Shown here: positions 28,411 through 36,312 of the stretch, one piece after another
Numbering within the stretch: position 1 is the stretch's first letter
How the letters are laid out: each line of letters begins with the position of its first letter
DNA from: Pseudobutyrivibrio sp.
GTDB taxonomy: Bacteria > Bacillota > Clostridia > Lachnospirales > Lachnospiraceae
Length of the DNA: 63,230 bases
Assembly: GCA_024684955.1 (NCBI GenBank)
Contig: JAIKWH010000034.1
Span: forward strand, 1-63,230
Reading direction: 5' to 3'
Program-made: the position numbers and the translations under genes
The notes under the pieces: model-generated
The model's input: only the letters and a program-made list of their open reading frames with translations
Told to the model about the DNA's origin: nothing
Database searches by the model: none

Positions 28411-28781
28411 TTCCGCGATGTATATGCGTTTGTAACATGCAAATAACGGAATTGGCCAATTTTCTTACTTTTGAGCCAGCCCCAAATGTCCATTCCGCGA
28501 CGCATGTGCGTTTGCAACATGCAAATACCGGAATATAATTGTCTACATGTCATCCCACATCATTTTTCCGCGAAACGCAGCTCACAAACCCAATGCGGTA
28601 CCGGAATGCTATTTTTGAGTCTGCCATGGCAAGCAAATTTGGCCCATTTCCGCGAAACACACCCTACAAACGCACATCCATACCGGATGGGCTGCTTTTA
28701 AACAGTGAAATAGCCAGGTTTGCTGGTTTCCTCTATTGCATTCCGCGACGCATATGCGTTTGCAAGACCTAAATACCGGAA
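28411..28781. repeat. Cluster of five 41-bp repeats with TTCCG...CGGAA ends
   Basis: Units at 28411-28451, 28493-28533, 28566-28606, 28648-28688 and 28741-28781, each 41 bp. Each begins TTCCGCG and ends CCGGAA, ACGGAA or CCGGAT, so the ends form an inverted repeat. An off-centre GCGTTTG core shows orientation: units 1, 2 and 5 read forward, units 3 and 4 read reverse in the same register. Unit 2 has an inner stem GCATGT/ACATGC. Spacers are 41, 32, 41 and 52 bases and are unrelated by eye. They lie just upstream of the minus-strand lipase-fold gene. Confidence 0.85.
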
Positions 28782-28901
28782 GTCTATTTTCAAACCCCAA
28801 GTCATAGTATGCTTTACAATTATTTTACTCTGAATTAGAATTTTGTGGACACATTTTTTTAAAATAAGTGTGATAACCTACAATAGATAATACAAAAACC
28901 T

Positions 28902-28947
28902 GTGACTTCTTGCGGGCTACTTAAGGAAAAAGCCAACAGAAATCTGC
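28902..28947 (+). repeat. Degenerate partial copy of hairpin 1 of the four-hairpin element
   Basis: TGACTTCTTGCGGGC followed by the loop TACTTAAGGAAAAA matches the first hairpin of the full element that begins about 46 bases downstream. The 3' arm has decayed (GCCAACAGA in place of a pairing arm). This is a tandem partial duplication of the element's 5' end. Confidence 0.7.
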
Positions 28948-28948
28948 G

Positions 28949-29067
28949 ACTTCTTGTGGGCTACTTAAGGAAAAGCCCACAAGAACCTGGCTTTGCCAGG
29001 CAATATTTTCTTTCAGAAAATATTGGTCAAGCTCCGGTTTTTGATTTTCTGAGGAAAATCAAAAACC
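28949..29067 (+). ncRNA. Four-hairpin element, copy A (candidate structured RNA)
   Basis: Four consecutive hairpins. H1 is CTTGTGGGC/GCCCACAAG (28953-28983, 13-nt loop with ACTTAAGGAAAA). H2 is CCTGGC-ttt-GCCAGG (28986-29000). H3 is AATATTTTCT-ttc-AGAAAATATT (29002-29024). After a linker beginning GGTCAA comes H4, 14 perfect pairs closed by a TGAG loop (29036-29067). The initiation codon of a diguanylate cyclase follows 20 bases later. It is nearly identical to copy B and structurally equivalent to copy C. The strand is assigned by position before the downstream gene. An RNA is inferred; no transcript evidence exists here. Confidence 0.65.
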
Positions 29068-29086
29068 TAAACATTATTGGTGAGCC

Positions 29087-30238
29087 ATGTTTAATATAGA
29101 CGGATGGGTAGTGCTTAATTTCTTTACTGGTTTTCTTTTAGCACTACTTTTAATATTTCAACAGAATACTTCCAAACTTCAAAATGGTCGGAGATACACG
29201 GCCTTTCTAATGTTGACCCTCTTCCTGTTAATATCAGAATCCATAGGAAGAATCGGGGAGATTTACCCGGACAAGTATTTGATTTTAGCGAAAATTGGAT
29301 ATTTCTTTATATATCTATTGGACCCAGCGGATGTGGTCTTTGCCCTTTTTTATATTGATTCACTCATGGATCAAGGCAACGAAAGGCGAAGATATATCTT
29401 TAGGTCTACCTTTGAAATTTTGGCAACAATTAATATTATTGCAGTAACATTTTCTGTAGTATTTGATACCAAATGGTTCTATTATTTTGATGGAACAACT
29501 TATATACGAGGACCATACTTTTTGCTGCGCGCTGGCGGAATAATGGTAATGATGCTTTTCTTAAATATTTATGCCCTGGAATTCAAGGCTAATATTTTAA
29601 ACGACTATAGGAGGGCTGTTATTTACCTGCCGTCATTTTCCTTTGTGGGAGCTATTTTGCAGGTCTTCTTTGCAAATCTGGATACAACATATGCAGGCAT
29701 CTCCTTGGGATGCCTTATAGTATTTTTCTATATCCAAAATAGGAATGTAAATATAGATTACCTTACTGGAATTTACAATCGAAGGGGTCTGGACATTAGC
29801 ATGGAGGAGAAGGTCAAATGGAGCAAGTCTAATGGCCGGGATTTTTCTGCAGTGATGCTGGATGTGGATAATTTTAAAGTTATCAATGACAACTATGGTC
29901 ATGAGGCAGGAGATAAAGCCATTAAAGAACTGGCGGATATTCTTATTAAAGAGTATGATAAGGACAGTGTCATTGGCCGCTACGGTGGCGATGAGTTTTG
30001 CGTTATTACGGACAACACATCTAAACTGGAACTTGCTATTATCAATAGTAGGGTCGGGGACGAAGTTGAGATGATGTGTGTCAGAAACGGATGGCCAAAG
30101 ACTGTAGGCATCAGTTCGGGCTATCAGGTTTTCGACCATGAAAGCGACATGACAGCACCAGAATTTCAGCGGGTAATTGACACCTTGATGTACAGCGAAA
30201 AACAACAGCATCACATGACAAATTACATACATGAATAG
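29087..30238 (+). CDS. Membrane diguanylate cyclase (7TM-type + GGDEF)
   Basis: A 383-residue protein with about seven hydrophobic segments in residues 1-215, then a GGDEF domain (about 220-380). The active-site motif GRYGGDEFCVITD near 300 is intact, as are LTGIYNRRGL and the metal-binding Asp in VMLDVDNFK, so c-di-GMP synthesis is expected. The allosteric RxxD inhibitory site was not clearly seen. The Shine-Dalgarno is weak (GGTGAG). The start lies only 20 bases after the fourth hairpin of copy A, so that element would sit in the 5' leader. Confidence 0.9.
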   Translation: MFNIDGWVVLNFFTGFLLALLLIFQQNTSKLQNGRRYTAFLMLTLFLLISESIGRIGEIYPDKYLILAKIGYFFIYLLDPADVVFALFYIDSLMDQGNERRRYIFRSTFEILATINIIAVTFSVVFDTKWFYYFDGTTYIRGPYFLLRAGGIMVMMLFLNIYALEFKANILNDYRRAVIYLPSFSFVGAILQVFFANLDTTYAGISLGCLIVFFYIQNRNVNIDYLTGIYNRRGLDISMEEKVKWSKSNGRDFSAVMLDVDNFKVINDNYGHEAGDKAIKELADILIKEYDKDSVIGRYGGDEFCVITDNTSKLELAIINSRVGDEVEMMCVRNGWPKTVGISSGYQVFDHESDMTAPEFQRVIDTLMYSEKQQHHMTNYIHE

Positions 30239-30256
30239 GACTAAAAGGAGAGAATA

Positions 30257-31132
30257 ATGGAGCATACAATTGAAAATCAGTATCTAAAACTGACTGTAGT
30301 GGACAAGGGAGCAGAAATCAGATCCCTCATTAGAAAGTCGGATAAGAGGGAAATTATGTGGCAGGCTGACCCAAAATACTGGGGTAGAACATCCCCTGTT
30401 CTTTTCCCAATTGTAGGAAATTACTTGGACAAAAAGTCTATTTATAATGGCAAGACATACCAGATGAGTCAGCACGGTTTCGCCCGTGACATGGAATTTA
30501 CATTCCTTGCTCAAACAGATAATAGCCTTTCCTTCGAATTAAAGGAAACTGCTGAGACTCTGGAAAAATACCCATTCAGGTTTACCCTCACCATCACATA
30601 CACCCTAAATGAAAAGGAACTTTCTGTGGACTGGAAAGTAACTAACACAAATGATGGCACTATGTATTTTTCAATAGGCGGACATCCTGCCTTTAATTTG
30701 GACCTGGATACATACACAATTAGATTTGAGAAAGATGGCAAGCCAATCTCATCTTTCACTTCAAATCTAGTAGATATGAATACAGGCTGTCTTAAGAATG
30801 GCCAGAGCCAGGACCATACTACAGAAAATGGAATTCTCCATCTTTCTGATAAATTATTTGAGAATGATGCCCTAGTAGTGGAAGACCATCAGGCAGACCT
30901 TCTTACCATAGTAGATGACAAGGGAGCCGACCTGCTTTCTGTTACATGTCCTTGCCCACTATTTGGAGTGTGGACCCCTACAAATCTTCATGCACCATTT
31001 GTGTGCATAGAGCCATGGTGGGGCCGCTGCGATCGCTTGGGCTTCAACCAAAAACTGGAGGAGAGAGAGTATGGCAACACACTGGCTGCAGGAAAAGAAT
31101 TTAATGCAAGCTATGTAATCACAGTTTATTAA
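30257..31132 (+). CDS. Aldose 1-epimerase family protein (LacX/GalM-like)
   Basis: A 291-residue beta-sandwich mutarotase. Catalytic-type residues are His in GGHPAFN (about 138) and Glu in VCIEPWWG (about 250). The early motifs GRTSPVLFPIVGNY and SQHGFARDMEF match the YihR/LacX branch, which interconverts sugar anomers and sometimes binds sugar phosphates. AAGGAG precedes the ATG. It lies 18 bases after the diguanylate cyclase and ends at a strong terminator, just before the mannan genes. Confidence 0.88.
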   Translation: MEHTIENQYLKLTVVDKGAEIRSLIRKSDKREIMWQADPKYWGRTSPVLFPIVGNYLDKKSIYNGKTYQMSQHGFARDMEFTFLAQTDNSLSFELKETAETLEKYPFRFTLTITYTLNEKELSVDWKVTNTNDGTMYFSIGGHPAFNLDLDTYTIRFEKDGKPISSFTSNLVDMNTGCLKNGQSQDHTTENGILHLSDKLFENDALVVEDHQADLLTIVDDKGADLLSVTCPCPLFGVWTPTNLHAPFVCIEPWWGRCDRLGFNQKLEEREYGNTLAAGKEFNASYVITVY

Positions 31133-31164
31133 TAAGTTACAAATATAAACCCAATTAGATTCTA

Positions 31165-31190
31165 GGGGATGCCTAAGGGCATCCCTTTTT
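31165..31190 (+). terminator. Rho-independent terminator after aldose epimerase
   Basis: GGGATGCC (31166-31173) pairs with GGCATCCC (31178-31185) around a 4-nt loop and is followed directly by a run of Ts. Confidence 0.85.
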
Positions 31191-31337
31191 ATTTCCTCAA
31201 TTTGGAATCCATAGCTCACTTGTGCAAAGATTACAAATGAGGCTTTGCCACTATGGTGAAAATGGCAAAAAAAGGCAAAAGAGCAAGAATGGGTGAATAA
31301 TAGAAATTATCTGTGATGACTAATTATTCTACTTAAA

Positions 31338-31363
31338 TATAATAAGAATTGCTTAATTAAGCA
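31338..31363 (+). promoter_or_regulatory. Mannan-locus promoter with 14-bp palindromic operator candidate
   Basis: TATAAT at 31338-31343, about 55 bases before the binding-protein gene, is followed by the perfect palindrome TGCTTAATTAAGCA at 31350-31363, which would sit on the transcription start. A repressor site here would fit the LacI-family gene in the same unit. The -35 region is weak. The rest of the 31.19-31.40 kb gap shows only AT-rich sequence and an AAGGAGG ribosome site. Confidence 0.5.
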
Positions 31364-31395
31364 GATTAAAGCAATTAGTTTTAAGGAGGGTAAAT

Positions 31396-32823
31396 ATGAA
31401 ATTGAAAAGATGTATGGCGGCAGCACTTGCTGCAACAATGGCTATGTCTATGATGGCATGTGGCAGCCAGGAGGCTGCAGACCAGAGCCAGGCTGGGGGA
31501 ACAGATGTAAATGAGGCAACAGAGGACAGCACAGCAAGTGACGAGGGATTGTCTTACGCTAATATTACTCTTGGTGAGGATTACACTGATTTAAATGTGG
31601 AGATTTCCTTCTTGAATAATAGAACTGACCTTGATTCTGCAGAGTATGCTGGCAAAAAGTGGAGCGATTATTTCGCAGAGTTTAACCAGATGTATCCAGG
31701 AATCAAAATCAATCTTACAACAGATACAGATTATTCTGAGACAGCAAAGACTCACCTTCAGTCAGGAGATTATGAGACAGTTCTTATGATTCCTTCAATT
31801 GACAAGGTTGACCTTAGTTCTTACTTTATCTCATACGGCGATTTATTTGAGATGGACGAGCAGATCAATTACGCTTCACAGTGGTCATATGATGGCAAGG
31901 TTTACGGTGTGCCTATCACAGCAACTACTGAAGGTATTGTTTACAACAAGAGAGTGTTTGAGGAGGCAGGCGTAACAGAAATTCCAAAGACTCCAGAGGA
32001 ATTTATGGCAGCACTCAAGGCTATCAACGATTACAGCGATGACATCATCCCTATGTACACAAACTATGCAGCAGGATGGACAATGGGCGTTTGGGATGAC
32101 TACATTGGTATTACTGGTACAGGTGATGTTGATTATACTCAGCAGAAGTTCCTGCACACAGCAGAGCCATTCAAGGACTATGGTGATGACACACATGCCT
32201 ATGCAGTTTACAAGATTCTCTATGACGCTGTTGCAAATGGTTACACAGAGGATGACTATACAACAACTGACTGGGAAGGCTGCAAGGGCATGATTAACAA
32301 TGGACAGATTGGATGTATGGTACTTGGTTCTTGGGCATATCCACAGATGTGCGATGCAGGCGAGAATGCTGATGATATCGGTTACATGCCATTCCCTATT
32401 ACTGTAAATGGAAAGCAGTATGCTATCTCAGGCCCTGATTACACATTTGGTATCAACAAGAACGCCTCAGAGGATGAGCAGGCAGCTGCTATGGTATTTG
32501 TAAAGTGGATGACAGAGCAGTCACACTACTCATATGACCAGGGCGGTCTTCCAATTGCCAAGAAGGACACAGATACAAAACTTAGCATGGCAGGAGTAGA
32601 ACTGATGGAAGAATCTCCAGCCCTCATGGGAGAAGAGGACCTTCTCAACCTTCTCAATGCTGAGTCAGAACTTAATGTAAGATCTGGCGGAGACAGAAAA
32701 ATTCAGGAACTTATCGAGCATGCTGCAATTGGCGACATGACATTTGATGAGGTTATGCAGGAGTGGAACGACAAGTGGACTGCTGCTCAGGAAAGTGTTG
32801 GAGTAGAAATTACTAATGAATAA
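31396..32823 (+). CDS. ABC sugar solute-binding lipoprotein
   Basis: A 475-residue extracellular binding protein of the CUT1 type. The N-terminus has a lipoprotein signal ending in MMACG, with Cys22 as the likely lipidation site, then a Glu/Asp/Ser-rich linker. GVPITATTEGIVYNKRVFEEAGV and WEGCKGMINNGQIGCMVLGSWA are typical of carbohydrate-binding members. From the surrounding phosphorylases it probably binds beta-manno-oligosaccharides. It overlaps the first GH130 gene by eight bases. The matching permeases lie 3.5 kb further on, separated by two regulator genes. No ATPase is encoded nearby. Confidence 0.9.
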   Translation: MKLKRCMAAALAATMAMSMMACGSQEAADQSQAGGTDVNEATEDSTASDEGLSYANITLGEDYTDLNVEISFLNNRTDLDSAEYAGKKWSDYFAEFNQMYPGIKINLTTDTDYSETAKTHLQSGDYETVLMIPSIDKVDLSSYFISYGDLFEMDEQINYASQWSYDGKVYGVPITATTEGIVYNKRVFEEAGVTEIPKTPEEFMAALKAINDYSDDIIPMYTNYAAGWTMGVWDDYIGITGTGDVDYTQQKFLHTAEPFKDYGDDTHAYAVYKILYDAVANGYTEDDYTTTDWEGCKGMINNGQIGCMVLGSWAYPQMCDAGENADDIGYMPFPITVNGKQYAISGPDYTFGINKNASEDEQAAAMVFVKWMTEQSHYSYDQGGLPIAKKDTDTKLSMAGVELMEESPALMGEEDLLNLLNAESELNVRSGGDRKIQELIEHAAIGDMTFDEVMQEWNDKWTAAQESVGVEITNE

Positions 32824-34015
32824 ACCCTTAATAACATATTCTTCGGCTCCTGTATTGGAGCCGAGGGAGGGTTGTGATTGGGCAGACACAATGGTGCTCA
32901 ATCCGGCTCTCATTCAGACTGATGATGGAAAAATACACATGCTGTTCCGTTCTACAGGACCATGGCCCCAAAAGAATTTAAAAGGGATATCTGACCCCTA
33001 TCCTATATTCTTGGGCTATGCAGTAAGTACTGACGGGGGAGAACATTTCTGCCCTGACTTTACCCGACCTGCCCTTTCACCTAATCTGTCCTACCAACAG
33101 GATGGCATGTATATTTTTGACTTGAATGGAAATAAGGTTCTGAATTGGACCAATGGCTGTATTGAAGACCCTAGGATTTTTCAAATCCAAGGGGAGAATT
33201 ATCTGACTGTTGCCTGCAGGCTTTTCCCGCCCGGACCATACTGGGAGGGGGATAAGAGGCGTGACAACCTGCCTGACTGGGCTACAGATGAGAATAATCC
33301 TATAGGTCAAATTGCAGTGAGAAATGATACAGTCACTGTGCTACTAAAGTTGGATGTAGAAATGCTTTCTCAAGGAAAATACGACCAGGCTTTTAAGTAT
33401 GTGTGCCCTTTAACTGATGGTAATGTTTCCGACAACAGGGATGTATTTTTCTTTCCTAGAAAGATGAAGATAGACGGCAAGATGCAATATGTTATGTTGC
33501 ACAGACCTGAGGACCCGAGAAAATTTGGGGTGGAAGACCTTGATAAACCATCTATTATGATTGCAGCAGCAGAGCGTTTAGAGGACTTTGCAACAGGCAA
33601 GGCAAGTAACAAACTATTTGCAAAGGGAGAATTTGATTGGGAGGAGGAACGGGTAGGCGCCAGTTTCCCACCAATAGATTTAGGCCATGGCATGTGGTTG
33701 GTGTCATACCATGGCAAACAGTTGCCGGACTATGGATACACCCAGTCCTTTATGATTGTAAAGGAGGAGGAGAATAGCTTTCCTAAGATAATTCACAGAA
33801 TGTCTGAAAGACTGATTTATGCCAAGCAGGATTGGGAACTTCCTGATAAATTCCTGTGCCCTTGTATTTTTACAACCGGGGCAGTGGTTGATAAGGGAAG
33901 CCTCATAATGGGATATGGAGCAGCGGACCAGAAAATCGGCATAGCCAAGGTTAATCTAGATGAACTTGTGAACTATATCAAAACTTTTGACAGCCAAGGA
34001 AATAAAGTCAAATAG
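32816..34015 (+). CDS. GH130-family glycoside phosphorylase/hydrolase, divergent member
   Basis: A 399-residue five-bladed beta-propeller protein. NGCIEDPRIF near 105 carries the conserved catalytic Asp of GH130 (in EDPR), with a second match at PEDPRKFGVED. It is clearly unlike the other two GH130 proteins of the locus. Its subfamily is unclear to me; members act on beta-mannosides by phosphorolysis or, in some subfamilies, hydrolysis. It overlaps the binding-protein gene, so the two are translated from one message, and it probably acts on the sugar that protein imports. Confidence 0.75.
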   Translation: MNKPLITYSSAPVLEPREGCDWADTMVLNPALIQTDDGKIHMLFRSTGPWPQKNLKGISDPYPIFLGYAVSTDGGEHFCPDFTRPALSPNLSYQQDGMYIFDLNGNKVLNWTNGCIEDPRIFQIQGENYLTVACRLFPPGPYWEGDKRRDNLPDWATDENNPIGQIAVRNDTVTVLLKLDVEMLSQGKYDQAFKYVCPLTDGNVSDNRDVFFFPRKMKIDGKMQYVMLHRPEDPRKFGVEDLDKPSIMIAAAERLEDFATGKASNKLFAKGEFDWEEERVGASFPPIDLGHGMWLVSYHGKQLPDYGYTQSFMIVKEEENSFPKIIHRMSERLIYAKQDWELPDKFLCPCIFTTGAVVDKGSLIMGYGAADQKIGIAKVNLDELVNYIKTFDSQGNKVK

Positions 34016-34048
34016 GAATTGACAAAGTAAATAAGGAAAAATAGAATT

Positions 34049-34065
34049 AACTTAAACGATATAAC
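34049..34065 (+). promoter_or_regulatory. Candidate LacI-type operator upstream of the LacI gene
   Basis: AACTTAAACGATATAAC has a central CG and matches 36244-36260 (AACTTAAACGCTATAAT) at 15 of 17 positions. Both sit at the head of a transcription unit of the mannan locus and both overlap a TTAACTTAA or TATAA-type element. Autoregulation plus control of the permease operon is the simple reading. Confidence 0.5.
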
Positions 34066-34094
34066 TAATTAGCTAGCCGAAAGGGATTTACTTC

Positions 34095-35120
34095 ATGGAA
34101 CAGATTGTGAAATTAGCAGATATAGCAGAGGCTGTAGGTGTTAGCACCGTCTCAGTGTCAAAGGCCTTGTCAGGTCAAAAGGGCGTTAGTGACGAGATGC
34201 GGAAAAAGATAAAGGAAACAGCTGAAAAAATGGGCTATGTAAAGCCAGTAGCCACAAAGAAAACCAAGGTAAAAGAGGGTGGCTCCAATATTGGAATTCT
34301 CATGGCTGAGCGCTACGCCAGCAAATACACTTCCTTTTATTGGCACCTTTACCAAGAGGTTAGCAAGGCCGCTATGGACCAGGCTTGCTACACAATGTTC
34401 GAAATCGTTGACATCTCAGATGAAGAACAGAAGAAAATCCCAAAGATAGTTTTAGAGAATAAGGTAGATGGAATAATCGTCATAGGAAAAATGGACAGGG
34501 ATTACTTGGCCAATTTTCAGAAAAAGTACGATATCCCTACTGTTTATCTTGATTTTTATGATGACATGGAGGTGGCAGATGCTGTTATTTCCAACAGTTT
34601 CTATGGAGAGTATCTACTTTGCAATTTCTTGCACAACCTAGGCCATGAAAAGATTGCCTTTGTTGGTACTGTTGGGGCAACCAAGAGTATTACCGATAGA
34701 TATTTAGGTTATAGAAAATGCCTGATTGAGAATGATATCGAATTTAAAAAGGATTATGTTATTGAGGATAGAGATCAGTCCAACAGCCGTATGGTTGAGG
34801 AGGACAAGATAAAGATGCCAAAGGACATGCCTACTGCATTTGTCTGCAACTGCGACCTTACTGCTGCCTATGTAATTAATCGGCTGCAAAAAGATGGATA
34901 CAGGGTTCCGGAGGACATATCCGTTGTGGGATTCGATGATTTTCTCTTCCCCGGCTTATGTAATACAGGCATCACAACCTACGAGGTCAACATGACAGAC
35001 ATGGCCAGGATCTCCATAGAAAAGGTCATTAATAAAATATCAAATCCCAATTACAAACCAGGGGTCTTCATCGTGGAAGGCCAGTTGATTGAGAGGGATA
35101 GTACAGCTCCTGTAAAATAG
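34095..35120 (+). CDS. LacI-family transcriptional regulator
   Basis: A 341-residue repressor. The N-terminal helix-turn-helix VKLADIAEAVGVSTVSVSKALSGQKGVSD and the hinge lead into a periplasmic-binding-protein-like effector domain with VDGIIVIGKMDRD, GHEKIAFVG and ISVVGFDDFLFPG. It probably senses a mannan-derived sugar or sugar phosphate and controls the flanking mannan genes. Its last codons form the left arm of a terminator hairpin, and its 3' end overlaps that of the convergent AraC gene by 53 bases. Confidence 0.92.
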   Translation: MEQIVKLADIAEAVGVSTVSVSKALSGQKGVSDEMRKKIKETAEKMGYVKPVATKKTKVKEGGSNIGILMAERYASKYTSFYWHLYQEVSKAAMDQACYTMFEIVDISDEEQKKIPKIVLENKVDGIIVIGKMDRDYLANFQKKYDIPTVYLDFYDDMEVADAVISNSFYGEYLLCNFLHNLGHEKIAFVGTVGATKSITDRYLGYRKCLIENDIEFKKDYVIEDRDQSNSRMVEEDKIKMPKDMPTAFVCNCDLTAAYVINRLQKDGYRVPEDISVVGFDDFLFPGLCNTGITTYEVNMTDMARISIEKVINKISNPNYKPGVFIVEGQLIERDSTAPVK

Positions 35121-35979
35121 GGGCTGTATTTTTTTTATAATTAAGTGGCGTTGTGCCAGTGAATTTTTTAAAGGTATTAATAAAGTGATTTATGTTTTCA
35201 AATCCCACAGCAAGGCCAATCTGGGTCACTGTCTGGTCTGTGGTAAAGAGCAATTCCTTTGCCCTGTCGATTCTCCTTTGGTTAATAAACTGTATAGGGC
35301 TGGTTCCATATTCTTTTTTAAATTCTCTACAAATCCTGTATTTGTTCACCCCAAACTCATCCTCCAGCATGTCTAGGGTTAGGTTTTTGGCATAGTTGGT
35401 CTCTAACATTGTCTTTATTGTTTTGATGGCCTTGGTAACCCTTTTCTTGTCAGTTTCTGTAGAAACTCCCAAAAGGGAAAACTCCACAAGAATATCCGTT
35501 ATCCACTTGGCAAAAAACAGGTCCTCCCGATCGCTTGGGGAAAATTCATTTCTCCCGTGGCCAAGGCTACATATACAGTCAACCAAAGCTGGGCTCTGAG
35601 ATGCTGGAGAAAGTTTAAAAATTTTGCCTCCCTTTTCAGCCAAAAGGGCCATAGGCCACTTCCCCTCAAAGGTAATTGCATTAAAGTTCCAGGCTGGAGT
35701 AATGGCAGCCAGGGTGTACTCACTTTTTCCCTGGGATAAAAAGAGGCTGCCTGGCTCTGCCTCAAATGCCTGGTCCTCAGTTTCAATCTGGCCCTTGCCT
35801 GAGATTGTATAAATCAAAAGGATGGAATCTTTGCTGGAGAATCTATAGAGGTCTGGCTTTCTGGCTGGGACCTGACCACAGAATAGGAGATGACAAAATT
35901 CCAGTGGTCTCTCCTTTACATTACGACTTAAAAATAAAGATTTGCTTTTTGTATTGCTTAACATATAACTTAACCTCAT
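35068..35979 (-). CDS. AraC-family transcriptional regulator
   Basis: A 303-residue regulator. The N-terminal cupin-like sugar-sensing half contains YTISGKGQIETEDQAFEAEPGSLFL. The C-terminal pair of helix-turn-helices contains LTLDMLEDEFGVNKYRICREFKKEYG and the family signature VTQIGLAVGFENINHFINTFKKFTGTTPLNY near 250-285. It is transcribed against the mannan genes and its 3' end reads into the LacI gene. It is divergent from the permease operon, sharing a 330-base regulatory gap, so it probably activates that operon. Confidence 0.9.
   Translation of the reverse strand: MRLSYMLSNTKSKSLFLSRNVKERPLEFCHLLFCGQVPARKPDLYRFSSKDSILLIYTISGKGQIETEDQAFEAEPGSLFLSQGKSEYTLAAITPAWNFNAITFEGKWPMALLAEKGGKIFKLSPASQSPALVDCICSLGHGRNEFSPSDREDLFFAKWITDILVEFSLLGVSTETDKKRVTKAIKTIKTMLETNYAKNLTLDMLEDEFGVNKYRICREFKKEYGTSPIQFINQRRIDRAKELLFTTDQTVTQIGLAVGFENINHFINTFKKFTGTTPLNYKKNTAPILQELYYPSQSTGLPR
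35102..35136 (+). terminator. Terminator overlapping the 3' end of the LacI gene
   Basis: TACAGCTCC (35102-35110) pairs with GGGGCTGTA (35120-35128), including one G-T pair, and is followed by eight Ts. The left arm is coding sequence of the LacI gene, and the whole hairpin also lies within the convergent AraC gene. Confidence 0.8.
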
Positions 35980-36312
35980 ATAACTTAGTTAATTAATTAT
36001 TTAAGATTCTACACTAAATTTAACTAAATAACAAATGCAATTAAGTTAAGTTTCTAAAATTAATCAGATTATTAACTAAGAATTCAAACTTGATAATCCC
36101 AGAGAAATTGCCCCAAACACAGATAAAAACCCTTGATTATACAAGGTAACTAAAAGGCTAAAAGGATAATTGTACACTTTGCCAGTTTGTCCAATCTCTG
36201 CAATATAGAATGAATAACTACAAGATACTTTAGTGACTAAATAAACTTAAACGCTATAATGAAATTAACTTAATTGAAGAAGAGAAATAAAGAATGAAAG
36301 GTGAATGTTTTT
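35980..36312. promoter_or_regulatory. Divergent regulatory gap between AraC gene and permease operon
   Basis: A 333-base AT-rich gap with no gene. It holds repeated TTAACTTAA/TTAAGTTAA half-sites, including the 12-bp inverted pair CAATTAAGTTAA (36038-36049) and TTAACTTAATTG (36265-36276), and further ATAACTTA copies beside the AraC start. AACTTAAACGCTATAAT (36244-36260) combines the shared operator motif with a TATAAT -10. AAAGGTGA at 36297-36304 is the ribosome site for the ATG at 36313. Confidence 0.55.

Noticed and set aside
28411-28781. CRISPR array
   Set aside because: The repeats are imperfect, occur in both orientations, and spacers range from 32 to 52 bases. No cas gene is in the window.
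28949-29067. c-di-GMP riboswitch (class I or II) before the GGDEF gene
   Set aside because: The layout of four consecutive simple hairpins lacks the conserved junction and tetraloop-receptor features of both known classes as I remember them.
28949-29067. Retron msr-msd or group II intron fragment
   Set aside because: No reverse transcriptase is in the window and the stems do not match the expected order of long msd and branched msr structures.
28902-29099. Small protein gene over the four-hairpin element (MTSCG-LKEKA-like reading frame)
   Set aside because: A similar peptide start can be read in the partial copy and in copy B, but copy C stops after four codons and the main H1 of copy A has no start and a shifted frame. 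Hairpin structure, not the peptide, is what all copies keep.
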